From positions 1 to 50,674 of the forward strand of contig JAHFOB010000005.1 of the NCBI GenBank assembly GCA_023267045.1: a stretch of DNA of 50,674 nt, in the 5' to 3' direction. Every line of letters begins with the position of its first letter. Within the stretch, counting starts at the first letter, position 1. Position numbers and translations under genes: made by a program. This stretch comes from Candidatus Zambryskiibacteriota bacterium. Its GTDB lineage: Bacteria; Patescibacteriota; Minisyncoccia; Phycocordibacterales; DATDWN01. This document shows positions 35,468 to 43,904 of this stretch, in pieces. The notes below the pieces were generated by a model that was not told the origin of the DNA, ran no database searches, and worked only from the letters and a program-made list of their open reading frames with translations.

Positions 35468-35680
35468 ATGAGACCAATTAAATATAAATACGGGATAGTA
35501 ATAAATGAAGTAGACCAAAAATCTGAAGAGAAAAGTTTTTCTGCGGTTGCATTAATAGAAGAAATTGGTGGTGGAAAAGTTGAACACAACCTTCCAATGC
35601 TTTTCGGAAAAGATAGAGTAGAGGCACACGATAAGATGGAAACACTAATTAGGCAGTGGATTCAGGTAAACGAAAAATAA
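35468..35680 (+). CDS. Small hypothetical protein of the element
   Basis: 70 aa, tightly spaced in operon. Confidence 0.55.
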   Translation: MRPIKYKYGIVINEVDQKSEEKSFSAVALIEEIGGGKVEHNLPMLFGKDRVEAHDKMETLIRQWIQVNEK

Positions 35681-35702
35681 AATTAATAATTAGAAAAATA
35701 AT

Positions 35703-36476
35703 ATGCTTAAAAATATAATTATCGCTTGTTTAGTTGCAGTAATAGGGGTTTTAGTCGTATTGCCTTATGTAAAGGGAAATTCAAGTATATCTTCTCTTCA
35801 AGTTGCAAACTCTGGCACGAATGAAGATGTTGAGTTTTTCAGATATATAAATGTATATAAAAGTCTTTTACCAGAAGATAAATTTAAAATTGTTAGCGAA
35901 AGAATAAACAAGGTTTCAGGAGAGGCAGACAAAGAAGACTCAAAGATACAAAATACTTTGATACTTGCTATATCTGATGAGATTAAGCAAGACCCAACAA
36001 CAAAAGATATTCTTTCTCAATTGAAAAAAGATGTAGCTACTCTAGTTAAAAACTCAAAGATTGATAAAGATACTCTGTTTAGTAAAAATACAGAATGTGC
36101 AAAATTGACCAGTAACATTAAAGATGAACTATCTAAAAAATATAAAAATACAACTTATGTAACAGAAAAAGAAGAGTTAAATTTTATTTTCTATAGTCCT
36201 TCATTAAATACTTGTCTCTACACAACTGATTACAGTTATGACTATAGTAATTATACTTTTGGGAAAAGTGAGTCTTATACAAAGAAATCAGATAAAATCT
36301 ATGATGTATCCTCAAACAAACAGTTAGGAGATTATCCTAGTTGGTATTGGGAGTATCCTTCTTTGAGTAAGGAAGAGTCTGATAAAGCAGTTACAGAAGG
36401 ACAAAAAAATTATGCCAAATTTATCTTTGAAAACTCTGGGTATAACGCAAAATTGTTGAAGGATATTTATTATTAA
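35703..36476 (+). CDS. Hypothetical membrane-anchored/secreted protein
   Basis: N-terminal hydrophobic 'NIIIACLVAVIGVLVVLPYV' followed by polar domain. Confidence 0.65.
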   Translation: MLKNIIIACLVAVIGVLVVLPYVKGNSSISSLQVANSGTNEDVEFFRYINVYKSLLPEDKFKIVSERINKVSGEADKEDSKIQNTLILAISDEIKQDPTTKDILSQLKKDVATLVKNSKIDKDTLFSKNTECAKLTSNIKDELSKKYKNTTYVTEKEELNFIFYSPSLNTCLYTTDYSYDYSNYTFGKSESYTKKSDKIYDVSSNKQLGDYPSWYWEYPSLSKEESDKAVTEGQKNYAKFIFENSGYNAKLLKDIYY

Positions 36477-36479
36477 AAT

Positions 36480-38033
36480 ATGAAAGCAATCATACTAGCT
36501 AGAGAGTCTGATAAAAACCAAGACTCTAATGATGCCCAACTTTCCCGCATACTTTTGTATGTCAAAGCAAATGGTCTTGAAGAATGGAAGGTTTTTAAGC
36601 TCAAGGAGTCTTCTACAAAAGGATACAGAAAAAAGTTTCAAGAGATTATTGAAATCATAAAGACTTCCAAAGAGGTTATTGCTGTAGTAGTTGATACGGT
36701 AGATAGACTTCAAAGAAGTTTTCGTGAGTCAGTTGTCTTTGACGAACTTCGTAAAGAAGGAAAAGTAGAACTACATTTCTATCGGGAAAATCTTGTTATA
36801 AATAAGAAATCAAACAGTGCAGACCTTTTGCGATGGGATATGGGAGTAATGTTTGCAAAGAGTTATGTTTTGCAGTTGAGCGATAATGTTAAACGAAAAC
36901 AGGACAAGATGAGAGAAGATAATGAAATAACAGGAGCTCCTCCAATTGGTTACAAAAGCATTTACAATGACAATCCTTTAAGAATAAGACGAATTGATGT
37001 CGTTCCAGATGAAAAAGACCATTTCATCGTAAAAATCTATGAAGAGTATGCTAAAGGAGATGTTTCTGTTCAGACGCTTTCGGACAGAATGTATAAACTT
37101 GGTTTCAGAAGCAAAATAGATGGAAAAGTAAATCACGCTATGATTTTCAAAATCTTGAATGACCCTTTCTATTACGGATATGCATATTCAAGAACACACG
37201 ACTTGCTCTACCCTCACAAATATCAAACTATTATTTCAAAAGAACTATTTGAGAAGTGCCAAGATGTAATGCAAAGACATAATAAAGTTCCTACAAAGTA
37301 TGCTTCAAAACCTTTCGTTTTTAGAGGTCTGATTATCTGTGGCAAATGTGGAGGTGTTGTAGGAGGTCAAATACAGAAAGGTAAATATGCTTATTACAGC
37401 TGTTCAGGTTTCAAAGACTGTAAAAGAGTGTATGTGCCAGAGCAAGAGCTTCTAGGGCAAGTATATGAGGTTCTGGACAGCATTAAGCTCTCTGACGAGC
37501 GTATAGCAGAGATAACAGAAGGTTTGAAGCAGATAGGAGAAAGTGAAAATAAGTTCCATAAGGTCAATGTAAGTGGCTTAAAGGCAGAGTATGACCGATA
37601 TGAGGCAAGAGTAAAGAAAATGTATGAGGATAGACTTGATGGTCGTATTACAGATGAAATGTATGACAACTTATTAAGAGAATACAAATCTAAACAAGCT
37701 GAAATACTAGAACAGATGAAAGACCACTCTGATGCTGATGAACAGTTCTATATCAGCGCAAATGCAGTGTTAAATCTGGCTAAACGAGCAAAGGAAATCT
37801 TTATGAGTTCTGAAGTAGACGAAAAAAGGCAACTTTTGGGATTTCTACTTTCTAACTGCGTATTAAATGAAAAAACGCTAGGTTTTACCTTGCGTTCTCC
37901 ATTCAATCTGATGGCTACTTTATCAGATGATATTACGATGCGGGCATTCACGGTACGCCATTCGAACCGTGAAACGAGTTGCGAACGAATTGTGGAAGTG
38001 GGCGAAAGAGGAAGTGGCACGCCGGAACGATGA
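36480..38033 (+). CDS. Large serine recombinase (Resolvase + Recombinase + zinc ribbon); native C-terminus probably ends near 37935
   Basis: 'MKAIILARESDKNQDSNDAQ', 'VVVDTVDRLQRSFRES', 'GAPPIGYKSIYND', 'VFRGLIICGKCGGVVGGQIQKGKYAYYSCSG'. Confidence 0.95.
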   Translation: MKAIILARESDKNQDSNDAQLSRILLYVKANGLEEWKVFKLKESSTKGYRKKFQEIIEIIKTSKEVIAVVVDTVDRLQRSFRESVVFDELRKEGKVELHFYRENLVINKKSNSADLLRWDMGVMFAKSYVLQLSDNVKRKQDKMREDNEITGAPPIGYKSIYNDNPLRIRRIDVVPDEKDHFIVKIYEEYAKGDVSVQTLSDRMYKLGFRSKIDGKVNHAMIFKILNDPFYYGYAYSRTHDLLYPHKYQTIISKELFEKCQDVMQRHNKVPTKYASKPFVFRGLIICGKCGGVVGGQIQKGKYAYYSCSGFKDCKRVYVPEQELLGQVYEVLDSIKLSDERIAEITEGLKQIGESENKFHKVNVSGLKAEYDRYEARVKKMYEDRLDGRITDEMYDNLLREYKSKQAEILEQMKDHSDADEQFYISANAVLNLAKRAKEIFMSSEVDEKRQLLGFLLSNCVLNEKTLGFTLRSPFNLMATLSDDITMRAFTVRHSNRETSCERIVEVGERGSGTPER

Positions 38034-38118
38034 CGAGAACGGTGTGGAAGATCCGAATTTCACGCCAGCTGAGAAACGACGAACGCGACAATGTCGATCA
38101 TTGCGACACGCCGCCTAA
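37936..38118 (+). pseudogene. 3' fragment of a GC-rich gene abutting the serine recombinase
   Basis: Different frame from recombinase; coding-like 'RYAIRTVKRVANELWKWAKEEVARRNDDENGVEDPNFTPAEKRRTRQCRSLRHAA*' starting at the composition switch. Confidence 0.5.
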
Positions 38119-38205
38119 TGCATTGTCGCGAGGTGCGATGTCACGGCGTCAGCTGCCCAGCAAGCCTACGTTCCGGGGAGCGTCCAGGAGATATCGATCG
38201 AATCC

Positions 38206-38409
38206 CTACGGTCGTCGAAACTTTAGATCGTCCTCAAAAAGAGACAGTTGCTTGCCATCCGCCCTCATGGTCGCCATGGTTCGGTCGGCTGTCTGGACGA
38301 ACAACAGTGCTAATGCCAGACGATCAATTGGAGGTTTTGAGACGGCGTGGCTAGTGACGTATCGACATAAGTCATTGTAGGGCTTATAGTTACAGTCAGT
38401 CGTTCCCAT
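38206..38409 (-). CDS. Small GC-rich protein of unknown function
   Basis: 67 aa '...MRADGKQLSLFEDDLKFRRP*' with GAGGTGG RBS 4 nt before ATG. Confidence 0.55.
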   Translation of the reverse strand: MGTTDCNYKPYNDLCRYVTSHAVSKPPIDRLALALLFVQTADRTMATMRADGKQLSLFEDDLKFRRP

Positions 38410-38479
38410 GAGTCCACCTCATGTGCACGAGCCTGGCCTATTGGCCAGGTGCCTCCGGGGTGCGAACCCGGAGGCCTTT
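38407..38479 (-). promoter_or_regulatory. Hairpin leader copy A (hairpin with GTTCGCACC loop, second hairpin, RBS-containing hairpin)
   Basis: Minus strand ggcctccggGTTCGCACCccggaggc ... acctggccaataggccaggc ... catgaggtggactcatg. Confidence 0.55.
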
Positions 38480-38591
38480 TATATATCACAGAATTGTCGC
38501 TTCTGGGAAGAGCTTGCAACCTTGGGCAATTTTGTGCTTGACGGATTTTTGGTAAAACAGGACAATTGCAGGGTTCTAGGTTAGTCGTATT

Positions 38592-38652
38592 CAAGAGTCC
38601 ACCTCTTGAGTGTGACGAATTGGGCTCCTGGAGGTGCGAACTTCAGGAGCCC
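38592..38652 (-). promoter_or_regulatory. Hairpin leader copy B (diverged duplicate of copy A)
   Basis: Minus strand gggctcctgaaGTTCGCACCtccaggagccc ... caagaggtggactcttg. Confidence 0.55.
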
Positions 38653-38669
38653 TTCCCTTTTGGGCACTA

Positions 38670-38969
38670 TCATCCCGCATTCTTGACGTCTTCCCACACC
38701 GAATCCCGATCAACCGATCCGCTCTCATTTTTCAGTTCTTCTCGCTCCTTCGCAATCCGAATGACGATGCGCAGGTAGTCGTGAAGCCAACGATGGGCTT
38801 CATCGTTTGCCTCGCCAACCAGTTCCGGAAAGAAGTCTGGCAAGCCGGCGCGTCGTCGACGTGGTGCGTCCGTTGTCCACTCATCGGGCGATGAATCCAG
38901 GTGCCGTGCTACCGACCAATTGTTGTCTCGTTCAGATCTCACCGGGTCACAGTACCAAGCGCGGATCAC
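38670..38969 (-). CDS. GC-rich small protein of unknown function
   Basis: Coding-like '...DFFPELVGEANDEAHRWLHDYLRIVIRIAKEREELKNESGSVDRDSVWEDVKNAG*'; start uncertain (GTG). Confidence 0.5.
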   Translation of the reverse strand: MIRAWYCDPVRSERDNNWSVARHLDSSPDEWTTDAPRRRRAGLPDFFPELVGEANDEAHRWLHDYLRIVIRIAKEREELKNESGSVDRDSVWEDVKNAG

Positions 38970-39126
38970 CAGTCAAGGAGCCTGGCCCCTTCTCGCAATT
39001 CGAATCCCTCGGAGGGTCAGCGCCCATCACTTCGTTTCCTGCCCTGCCGCGAACCCGAAGACTCGGGCTCAGTTGAGCCACTTTCTCTGGTTATCCACAG
39101 CCACGACGGTAGATGTTTCCACTTGC

Positions 39127-39210
39127 GGAAGTGGTGAGATTCGAACTCACGGTACCTTGCGGCACTCTCGTTTTCAAGACGAGCGCGTTAGACCTCTCCG
39201 CCACACTTCC
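39127..39210 (-). tRNA. tRNA-Ser(TGA)
   Basis: RC ggaagtgtggcggagaggtctaacgcgctcgtcttgaaaacgag...gagttcgaatctcaccacttcc; variable arm; anticodon TGA. Confidence 0.95.
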
Positions 39211-39227
39211 CTCTGAACTTTAGCATT

Positions 39228-39551
39228 CTATATCTTTTTTCCCTTTATTTCAAATTGATTTTTTATATCTTTGTGTAAATGATGTTCTTCATAATGACAG
39301 TTAGGACAAATAAGTTCTAGGTTATTTAAATCATTATTTAGTCGGTTTCTATCCTTATGGTGTACTTGCAGTATTTCAAGTTTATTGTAGCCGCATCGCT
39401 CACAGATTACACCCCTTTCTTTCATTAGTCTAACCTTCAAAGCTTGTTGAGATTTTACTTTATCTCTTGGACTACCAATTTTATATTTGATACCAGCTCT
39501 ATTTATATTTGCACAAGTTCTACTACAAGTCTTTTTATTTAGTCCTGACAA
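39228..39551 (-). CDS. HNH endonuclease
   Basis: 'CERCGYNKLEILQVHHKDRNRLNNDLNNLELICPNCHYEEHH'. Confidence 0.93.
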   Translation of the reverse strand: MSGLNKKTCSRTCANINRAGIKYKIGSPRDKVKSQQALKVRLMKERGVICERCGYNKLEILQVHHKDRNRLNNDLNNLELICPNCHYEEHHLHKDIKNQFEIKGKKI

Positions 39552-39669
39552 AATAAGTTTTCCACAAACAACACAGGGTATTTCTTTTTTCTGAGAAGTG
39601 CCATAACAATTTATGCTACAAAAATTTGACTTAATGCAATAATGAGGTTTTTACTGTAAACTGGTCTTT

Positions 39670-40059
39670 ATGAAATATTTGGGAATTGATTATGGGACAA
39701 AAAAGGTTGGAATTGCTATATCGGACGATAAACAACAGTTTTCTTTTCCTCTTGTAGTTTTAGACAACACAAAGGAACTTATTTCGGAAATAGAAGAAAT
39801 TTGTAAAGAAAATAATATAGTAAAAATAATAGTTGGGGAGTCAAAAAACTTTGCCCAAAAAGAAAATGAGGTGATGAAAGAGATTTTGCCGTTTGTAGAA
39901 AAATTAAAAAAATTGGGTCTAAAAGTTGTCATGCACCCAGAATTCATGACATCCCAAGAAGCCGAGAGATTACAAGGAAAAAACTTGATGCACGATGCAT
40001 CCGCCGCCGCTCTGATATTAAAAAGCTATTTAGATACAGAAAAAAATCATGGAAAATAA
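39670..40059 (+). CDS. ruvX: Holliday junction resolvase-like RuvX/YqgF
   Basis: 'MKYLGIDYGTKKVGIAISDD', 'IIVGESKNFA', 'HPEFMTSQEAERL', 'HDASAAALILKSYL'. Confidence 0.92.
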   Translation: MKYLGIDYGTKKVGIAISDDKQQFSFPLVVLDNTKELISEIEEICKENNIVKIIVGESKNFAQKENEVMKEILPFVEKLKKLGLKVVMHPEFMTSQEAERLQGKNLMHDASAAALILKSYLDTEKNHGK

Positions 40060-40402
40060 ACCGACTATATCAATAGACGACTTTAAAAAACTAGAAATAA
40101 AAATAGGGGAGATTAAAAGTGCTGAAAAAATAGAAAATGCAGACAAGCTTTTGAAACTGTCGGTAGATTTTGGTGAAGAATCACCGCGTCAGATTGTCTC
40201 TGGTATTTCTACTTTTTTCCCCGATCCACAAACCCTTATTGGTAAAAAATGTGCTTTTGCCACAAATCTTGAACCAAGAACAATACGTGGATTTCTAAGT
40301 CAGGGGATGATACTTGCTGTGAGTGGAGAAAGTGACCAAAATTCATTCTTCTCTCTTCTTGAAACCAATAGTGATATCCTCCCAGGCAGTACAGTCAGAT
40401 AG
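40049..40402 (+). CDS. tRNA-binding-domain protein (MetRS beta/CsaA-like)
   Basis: 'FKKLEIKIGEIKSAEKIENADKLLKLSVDFGEESPRQIVSGI', 'NLEPRTIRGFLSQGMILAVS'. Confidence 0.92.
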   Translation: MENKPTISIDDFKKLEIKIGEIKSAEKIENADKLLKLSVDFGEESPRQIVSGISTFFPDPQTLIGKKCAFATNLEPRTIRGFLSQGMILAVSGESDQNSFFSLLETNSDILPGSTVR

Positions 40403-40446
40403 CCTTTTCCCTAGCTAGTATCTTCATTTTTGTTATAATTAACGGG

Positions 40447-41430
40447 ATGAAGTTCAATAAAATCTTCAACGCTTTTCCTCCACCCAAATTTCTTGACATT
40501 CCTTTTGCTGGCCTGTCGATTTCTGACTCTGCAGTTAGAGTTGTCCAGTTTAGCAAAAAAAGAGGCAAGCTAAGTATTCAAAAACACGGAGAAAAAACTC
40601 TATCTCCAGGAGTCGTTACATCTGGGCAAATAAATAACAAAGACGAACTCGTAAAAGTTATCCAAGATTTAAAAAAAGAACTCAACCTAGATTACGTCAG
40701 AGTTTCTTTACCAGAAGAAAAAGCATATCTTTTTACAGCCAAAATTCCTGTAGTAGGGAAAAAAGAAGTTCGAAGTGCAATTGAGTCAAAAATAGAAGAA
40801 AATGTACCGGTTCCACCAGGAGAACTGACTTTTGACTACAGACTTTTTTATCATAAAGAAAAAGAACACTTGGATGTGGTTGTTTCAAACTTGCCGATAA
40901 GTGTTGTCCAAACTTATGTTGATATAATACAAAATTCAAACTTGTCACTCCTTTCTTTGGAAATAGAATCTCAAGCAATAATTCGTTCTGTTGTTCATAG
41001 CAACAGTCTCGGTACAGTTTTAATTATTAATTTTGGTCCAGAAAAAGTTGGTTTATACGTTGCTAGTTTCGGAGTAGTTCGTTTTACTTCAACTGTTCAA
41101 ATAAAAGGCAATTTTACCAAAGATAATATGGAAAACAATCAAGGTCTTTTACTGCAGGAATTGAAAAAACTAAACATTTATTGGCATACACTAAAAGAAA
41201 ACATAGATAAACCAGACATGCAAATAACTCAAATAATTGTTTGTGGGGAAAACTTTGATGAATCTATTGTCACATATCTGTCATCACACAATTCCACTCC
41301 TGTTGTAATGGGCAATGTCTGGGTGAATGCTTTTGATGTCAATAAAGAAGTCCCAGATATTTCATTTAACGACTCTCTACGTTTTGCTGGGGCGGTTGGG
41401 CTGGCTCTTCCAAATGATATTTTAATTTAA
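40447..41430 (+). CDS. pilM: Type IV pilus assembly protein PilM
   Basis: 'FAGLSISDSAVRVVQFSKKRGKLSIQKHGE', actin-like ATPase pattern, pilMNO order. Confidence 0.9.
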   Translation: MKFNKIFNAFPPPKFLDIPFAGLSISDSAVRVVQFSKKRGKLSIQKHGEKTLSPGVVTSGQINNKDELVKVIQDLKKELNLDYVRVSLPEEKAYLFTAKIPVVGKKEVRSAIESKIEENVPVPPGELTFDYRLFYHKEKEHLDVVVSNLPISVVQTYVDIIQNSNLSLLSLEIESQAIIRSVVHSNSLGTVLIINFGPEKVGLYVASFGVVRFTSTVQIKGNFTKDNMENNQGLLLQELKKLNIYWHTLKENIDKPDMQITQIIVCGENFDESIVTYLSSHNSTPVVMGNVWVNAFDVNKEVPDISFNDSLRFAGAVGLALPNDILI

Positions 41431-41434
41431 AATC

Positions 41435-41974
41435 ATGTTCAATCTTCTCCCAGAAAATTTGAAAGATAAAATAAAATCAGAATACAGGGCTCGCAGATTT
41501 ATTATTATTCTTTTTTTCATAATATCACTGCAGGCTACTTTTTTGGTCTTTCTATTTCCGTCTTGGTTCATATCTTTTTCTCGTGAGAAAACTTCGATCT
41601 CGAGGTCTGATCAGGCTAATGCCTATTTTGCCATTCTGGATTCTACTAACGTTGTTTCTCTAGTCAAAAGCATAAACACCAGACTAAGAATCATCGACAA
41701 TGAATTATCATACGTTAAAGCTACACCGTATATAAATGTTGTTATTTCAGAAAAACCAAGCTCCTTAAAAATAAATAAACTTTCTTTTATTGCTACATCA
41801 GCAACATCAAGCACGCTTTTTATTGGAGGCAACTCTGTTTCTCGAGAATCACTAGTTTTATTTGTTAAAAGTTTGCAGGATTCAAAAATGTTTAATACGG
41901 TCGATTTGCCGATATCAAATCTGGCAAAAGATAAAAATATTGATTTTACAGTTAATTTAAGTTTTCAAATATAA
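41435..41974 (+). CDS. pilN: PilN-like pilus assembly protein
   Basis: 'MFNLLPENLKDKIKSEYRAR' then TM; follows pilM. Confidence 0.8.
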   Translation: MFNLLPENLKDKIKSEYRARRFIIILFFIISLQATFLVFLFPSWFISFSREKTSISRSDQANAYFAILDSTNVVSLVKSINTRLRIIDNELSYVKATPYINVVISEKPSSLKINKLSFIATSATSSTLFIGGNSVSRESLVLFVKSLQDSKMFNTVDLPISNLAKDKNIDFTVNLSFQI

Positions 41975-41978
41975 AGAC

Positions 41979-42542
41979 ATGAGAGGATTAAGATCTTTCA
42001 AAATAATACTGATCGTCATGGCAATATGTTCCTTCTCTATTTTTGTAGCAGACTATTTTCTTTTTCGTGACATTAAAATAAAAAATGAACACATTTCTAG
42101 TCTTGAAAACGATTTATCTTTGCAGGACAAAAGACAAGAATATTTGGTTTCAACCCAAAAACTAGTAAAGAGTGTTGAACAAGATATTGCCAACATAAAC
42201 AATTCGATTATTCCAAAACAAAATGATGTTAAGTTTATTGAAGGTATAGAAACTATGGCAAAAGATAATAATCTTAAAATCGAAATCAATTCTTTGTTTA
42301 CACAAAATGATGAAGTAGCTTCCACCACAGCAACAATTCTTTCTATGAAAGTAAAAACTACTGGTGGTTGGTCAGGTACCTATAAATTTCTTGCTGAAAT
42401 AGAATCTCTTCCTTTCAAAATAAAAATTGGAAATATGACTATGTATAGTAGTAATATAGGTGGTGATGGTGCTGTTGTCGCCAAAAAAACAGCTTCTGTT
42501 TGGGAAGGATCTTTTGATATTAAAGTTTTGGAATACAAATAA
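41979..42542 (+). CDS. pilO: PilO-like pilus assembly protein
   Basis: N-terminal TM plus coiled coil and 'GTYKFLAEIESLPFKIKI'; follows pilN. Confidence 0.75.
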   Translation: MRGLRSFKIILIVMAICSFSIFVADYFLFRDIKIKNEHISSLENDLSLQDKRQEYLVSTQKLVKSVEQDIANINNSIIPKQNDVKFIEGIETMAKDNNLKIEINSLFTQNDEVASTTATILSMKVKTTGGWSGTYKFLAEIESLPFKIKIGNMTMYSSNIGGDGAVVAKKTASVWEGSFDIKVLEYK

Positions 42543-42543
42543 T

Positions 42544-42879
42544 ATGTCAAAAATATTTCAAAAAATAAAATATTTTTACCACAAAATAAGACACAAAAAA
42601 GAGTCTTATGAAAAATCGGGGACAAAACCTTCTCGAGATTGGAAAATGATAATTATACTAGCTCAAACGGCAGTATTTATTTTGGCTGGGGTTGCTTACT
42701 ATTATTACATTCAGATTGAGCAAGGTAAATTATATTTGGTTAAAAAAGGTTTGGGTAAAAATAATATTCAAATAAACTCTATTTTGTTCAAAAAAACAGT
42801 TGATGATTTTAATTCTCGTATGAGCACGTTTTCAGATATAACATCTGGTAAGGGCATACCAAAAGATCCATCGATTTAA
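42544..42879 (+). CDS. Single-TM protein at end of pilMNO operon
   Basis: Same frame as listed ORF 42460; likely start ATG 42544 right after pilO stop. Confidence 0.65.
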   Translation: MSKIFQKIKYFYHKIRHKKESYEKSGTKPSRDWKMIIILAQTAVFILAGVAYYYYIQIEQGKLYLVKKGLGKNNIQINSILFKKTVDDFNSRMSTFSDITSGKGIPKDPSI

Positions 42880-42918
42880 TTTCACAGCTTGTCACTATTG
42901 TGGTAATGTGTTGTCAAT

Positions 42919-42990
42919 GCTCTCGTAGTTCAATGGACAGAACCACGGACTTCTAAGCCGTTGATGCAAGTTCGATTCTTGCCGAGAGCA
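42919..42990 (+). tRNA. tRNA-Arg(TCT)
   Basis: gctctcgtagttcaatggacagaaccacggacttctaagccgttg...cgagagca; anticodon TCT. Confidence 0.93.
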
Positions 42991-43036
42991 CAAAATTCTT
43001 GATTATTAAGTAAATTTACGATAATGTTTACCCGTT

Positions 43037-43109
43037 GCGCGATTAGCTCAGTTGGTAGAGCAATTCATTTACACTGAATAGGTCGCAGGTTCGAGCCCTG
43101 CATCGCGCA
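43037..43109 (+). tRNA. tRNA-Val(TAC)
   Basis: gcgcgattagctcagttggtagagcaattcatttacactgaataggtcgcaggttcgagccctgcatcgcgca. Confidence 0.95.
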
Positions 43110-43140
43110 CACTTTTAAAAGTTCTATAAAATAATATATA

Positions 43141-43845
43141 ATGGACCGAATGAAAATACCGAATTGCGTGGGGATCATTATGGATGGAAATCGTCGCTGG
43201 GCAAAAAATAAAGGGATAGTGGCTCTTAAAGGGCACTCCGCAGGTGGAGAAACTCTAAAGAAAACCGTGACATGGGCTAGAGACCTAGGTGTAAAACACA
43301 TTATTTTCTTTACATTTTCAACAGAAAACTGGAAAAGATCAGAAGAAGAGGTCTCGTATCTCTTAAACCTAATCAGAGAATTTTTGGAGAAAGAATTCGA
43401 ATATTTTAATAAAGAAGGTGGAGTTTTACACTTTGCGGGGGATTTGTCGCGCTTTTCACCAGATTTACAGAAAGTGCTTATGGATGCAAAAGAAAAAACG
43501 TCAAAAAATACTGGAGTCCATGTTTATTTTGCTTTGAACTACGGTGGACGAGCCGAAATACTTTCTGCTGTTAAAAAAATTGTAGAAGAGAATACCCAAA
43601 AAAATATACAGCCAGAAGATGTGACAGAAGAATATTTTGCTAAACATTTACAAACTGAAAACATGCCTGACCCAGATATTATTATCCGTACCTCTGGCGA
43701 GCAGAGACTGTCTGGTTTTTTGCCGTGGCAAGGAGTGTACTCAGAACTTTTTTTTACAAAAACTCTCTGGCCAGATTTTTCAAAAGAAGAGTTCGAGAAG
43801 ATTTTAGAAGAATACTCCAGCCGTGATCGAAGGATTGGTAAGTAA
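43141..43845 (+). CDS. uppS: Undecaprenyl diphosphate synthase
   Basis: 'VGIIMDGNRRWAKNKG', 'FTFSTENWKRSEEEV', 'DIIIRTSGEQRLSGFLPWQGVYSELFFTKTLWPDF'. Confidence 0.97.
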   Translation: MDRMKIPNCVGIIMDGNRRWAKNKGIVALKGHSAGGETLKKTVTWARDLGVKHIIFFTFSTENWKRSEEEVSYLLNLIREFLEKEFEYFNKEGGVLHFAGDLSRFSPDLQKVLMDAKEKTSKNTGVHVYFALNYGGRAEILSAVKKIVEENTQKNIQPEDVTEEYFAKHLQTENMPDPDIIIRTSGEQRLSGFLPWQGVYSELFFTKTLWPDFSKEEFEKILEEYSSRDRRIGK

Positions 43846-43904
43846 ATAAAATTTTATAATTTATAATTTTTAAAAATTAAAAATTCAAAAATTAAAAATT
43901 ATTT

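Noticed and set aside
37979-38380. 133-aa plus ORF in the GC-rich island
   Set aside because: Arg/Ser-rich translation opposite a better minus-strand ORF; typical shadow ORF in GC-rich DNA.
38310-38594. 94-aa minus ORF starting TTG in leader copy B
   Set aside because: Reads through the whole hairpin leader of copy A and overlaps the next gene; only its start region resembles a diverged duplicate, so not called as CDS.
38920-39216. ORF '...GSGEIRTHGTLRHSRFQDERVRPLRHTSL'
   Set aside because: Its end is the antisense of tRNA-Ser; a typical tRNA-derived false ORF.
42460-42543. Upstream extension of the last pil-operon ORF
   Set aside because: Overlaps the end of pilO; a clear ATG at 42544 follows the pilO stop.
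43065-43301. ORF ending 'MQGSNLRPIQCK'
   Set aside because: Antisense to uppS and tRNA-Val; tRNA-derived artefact.
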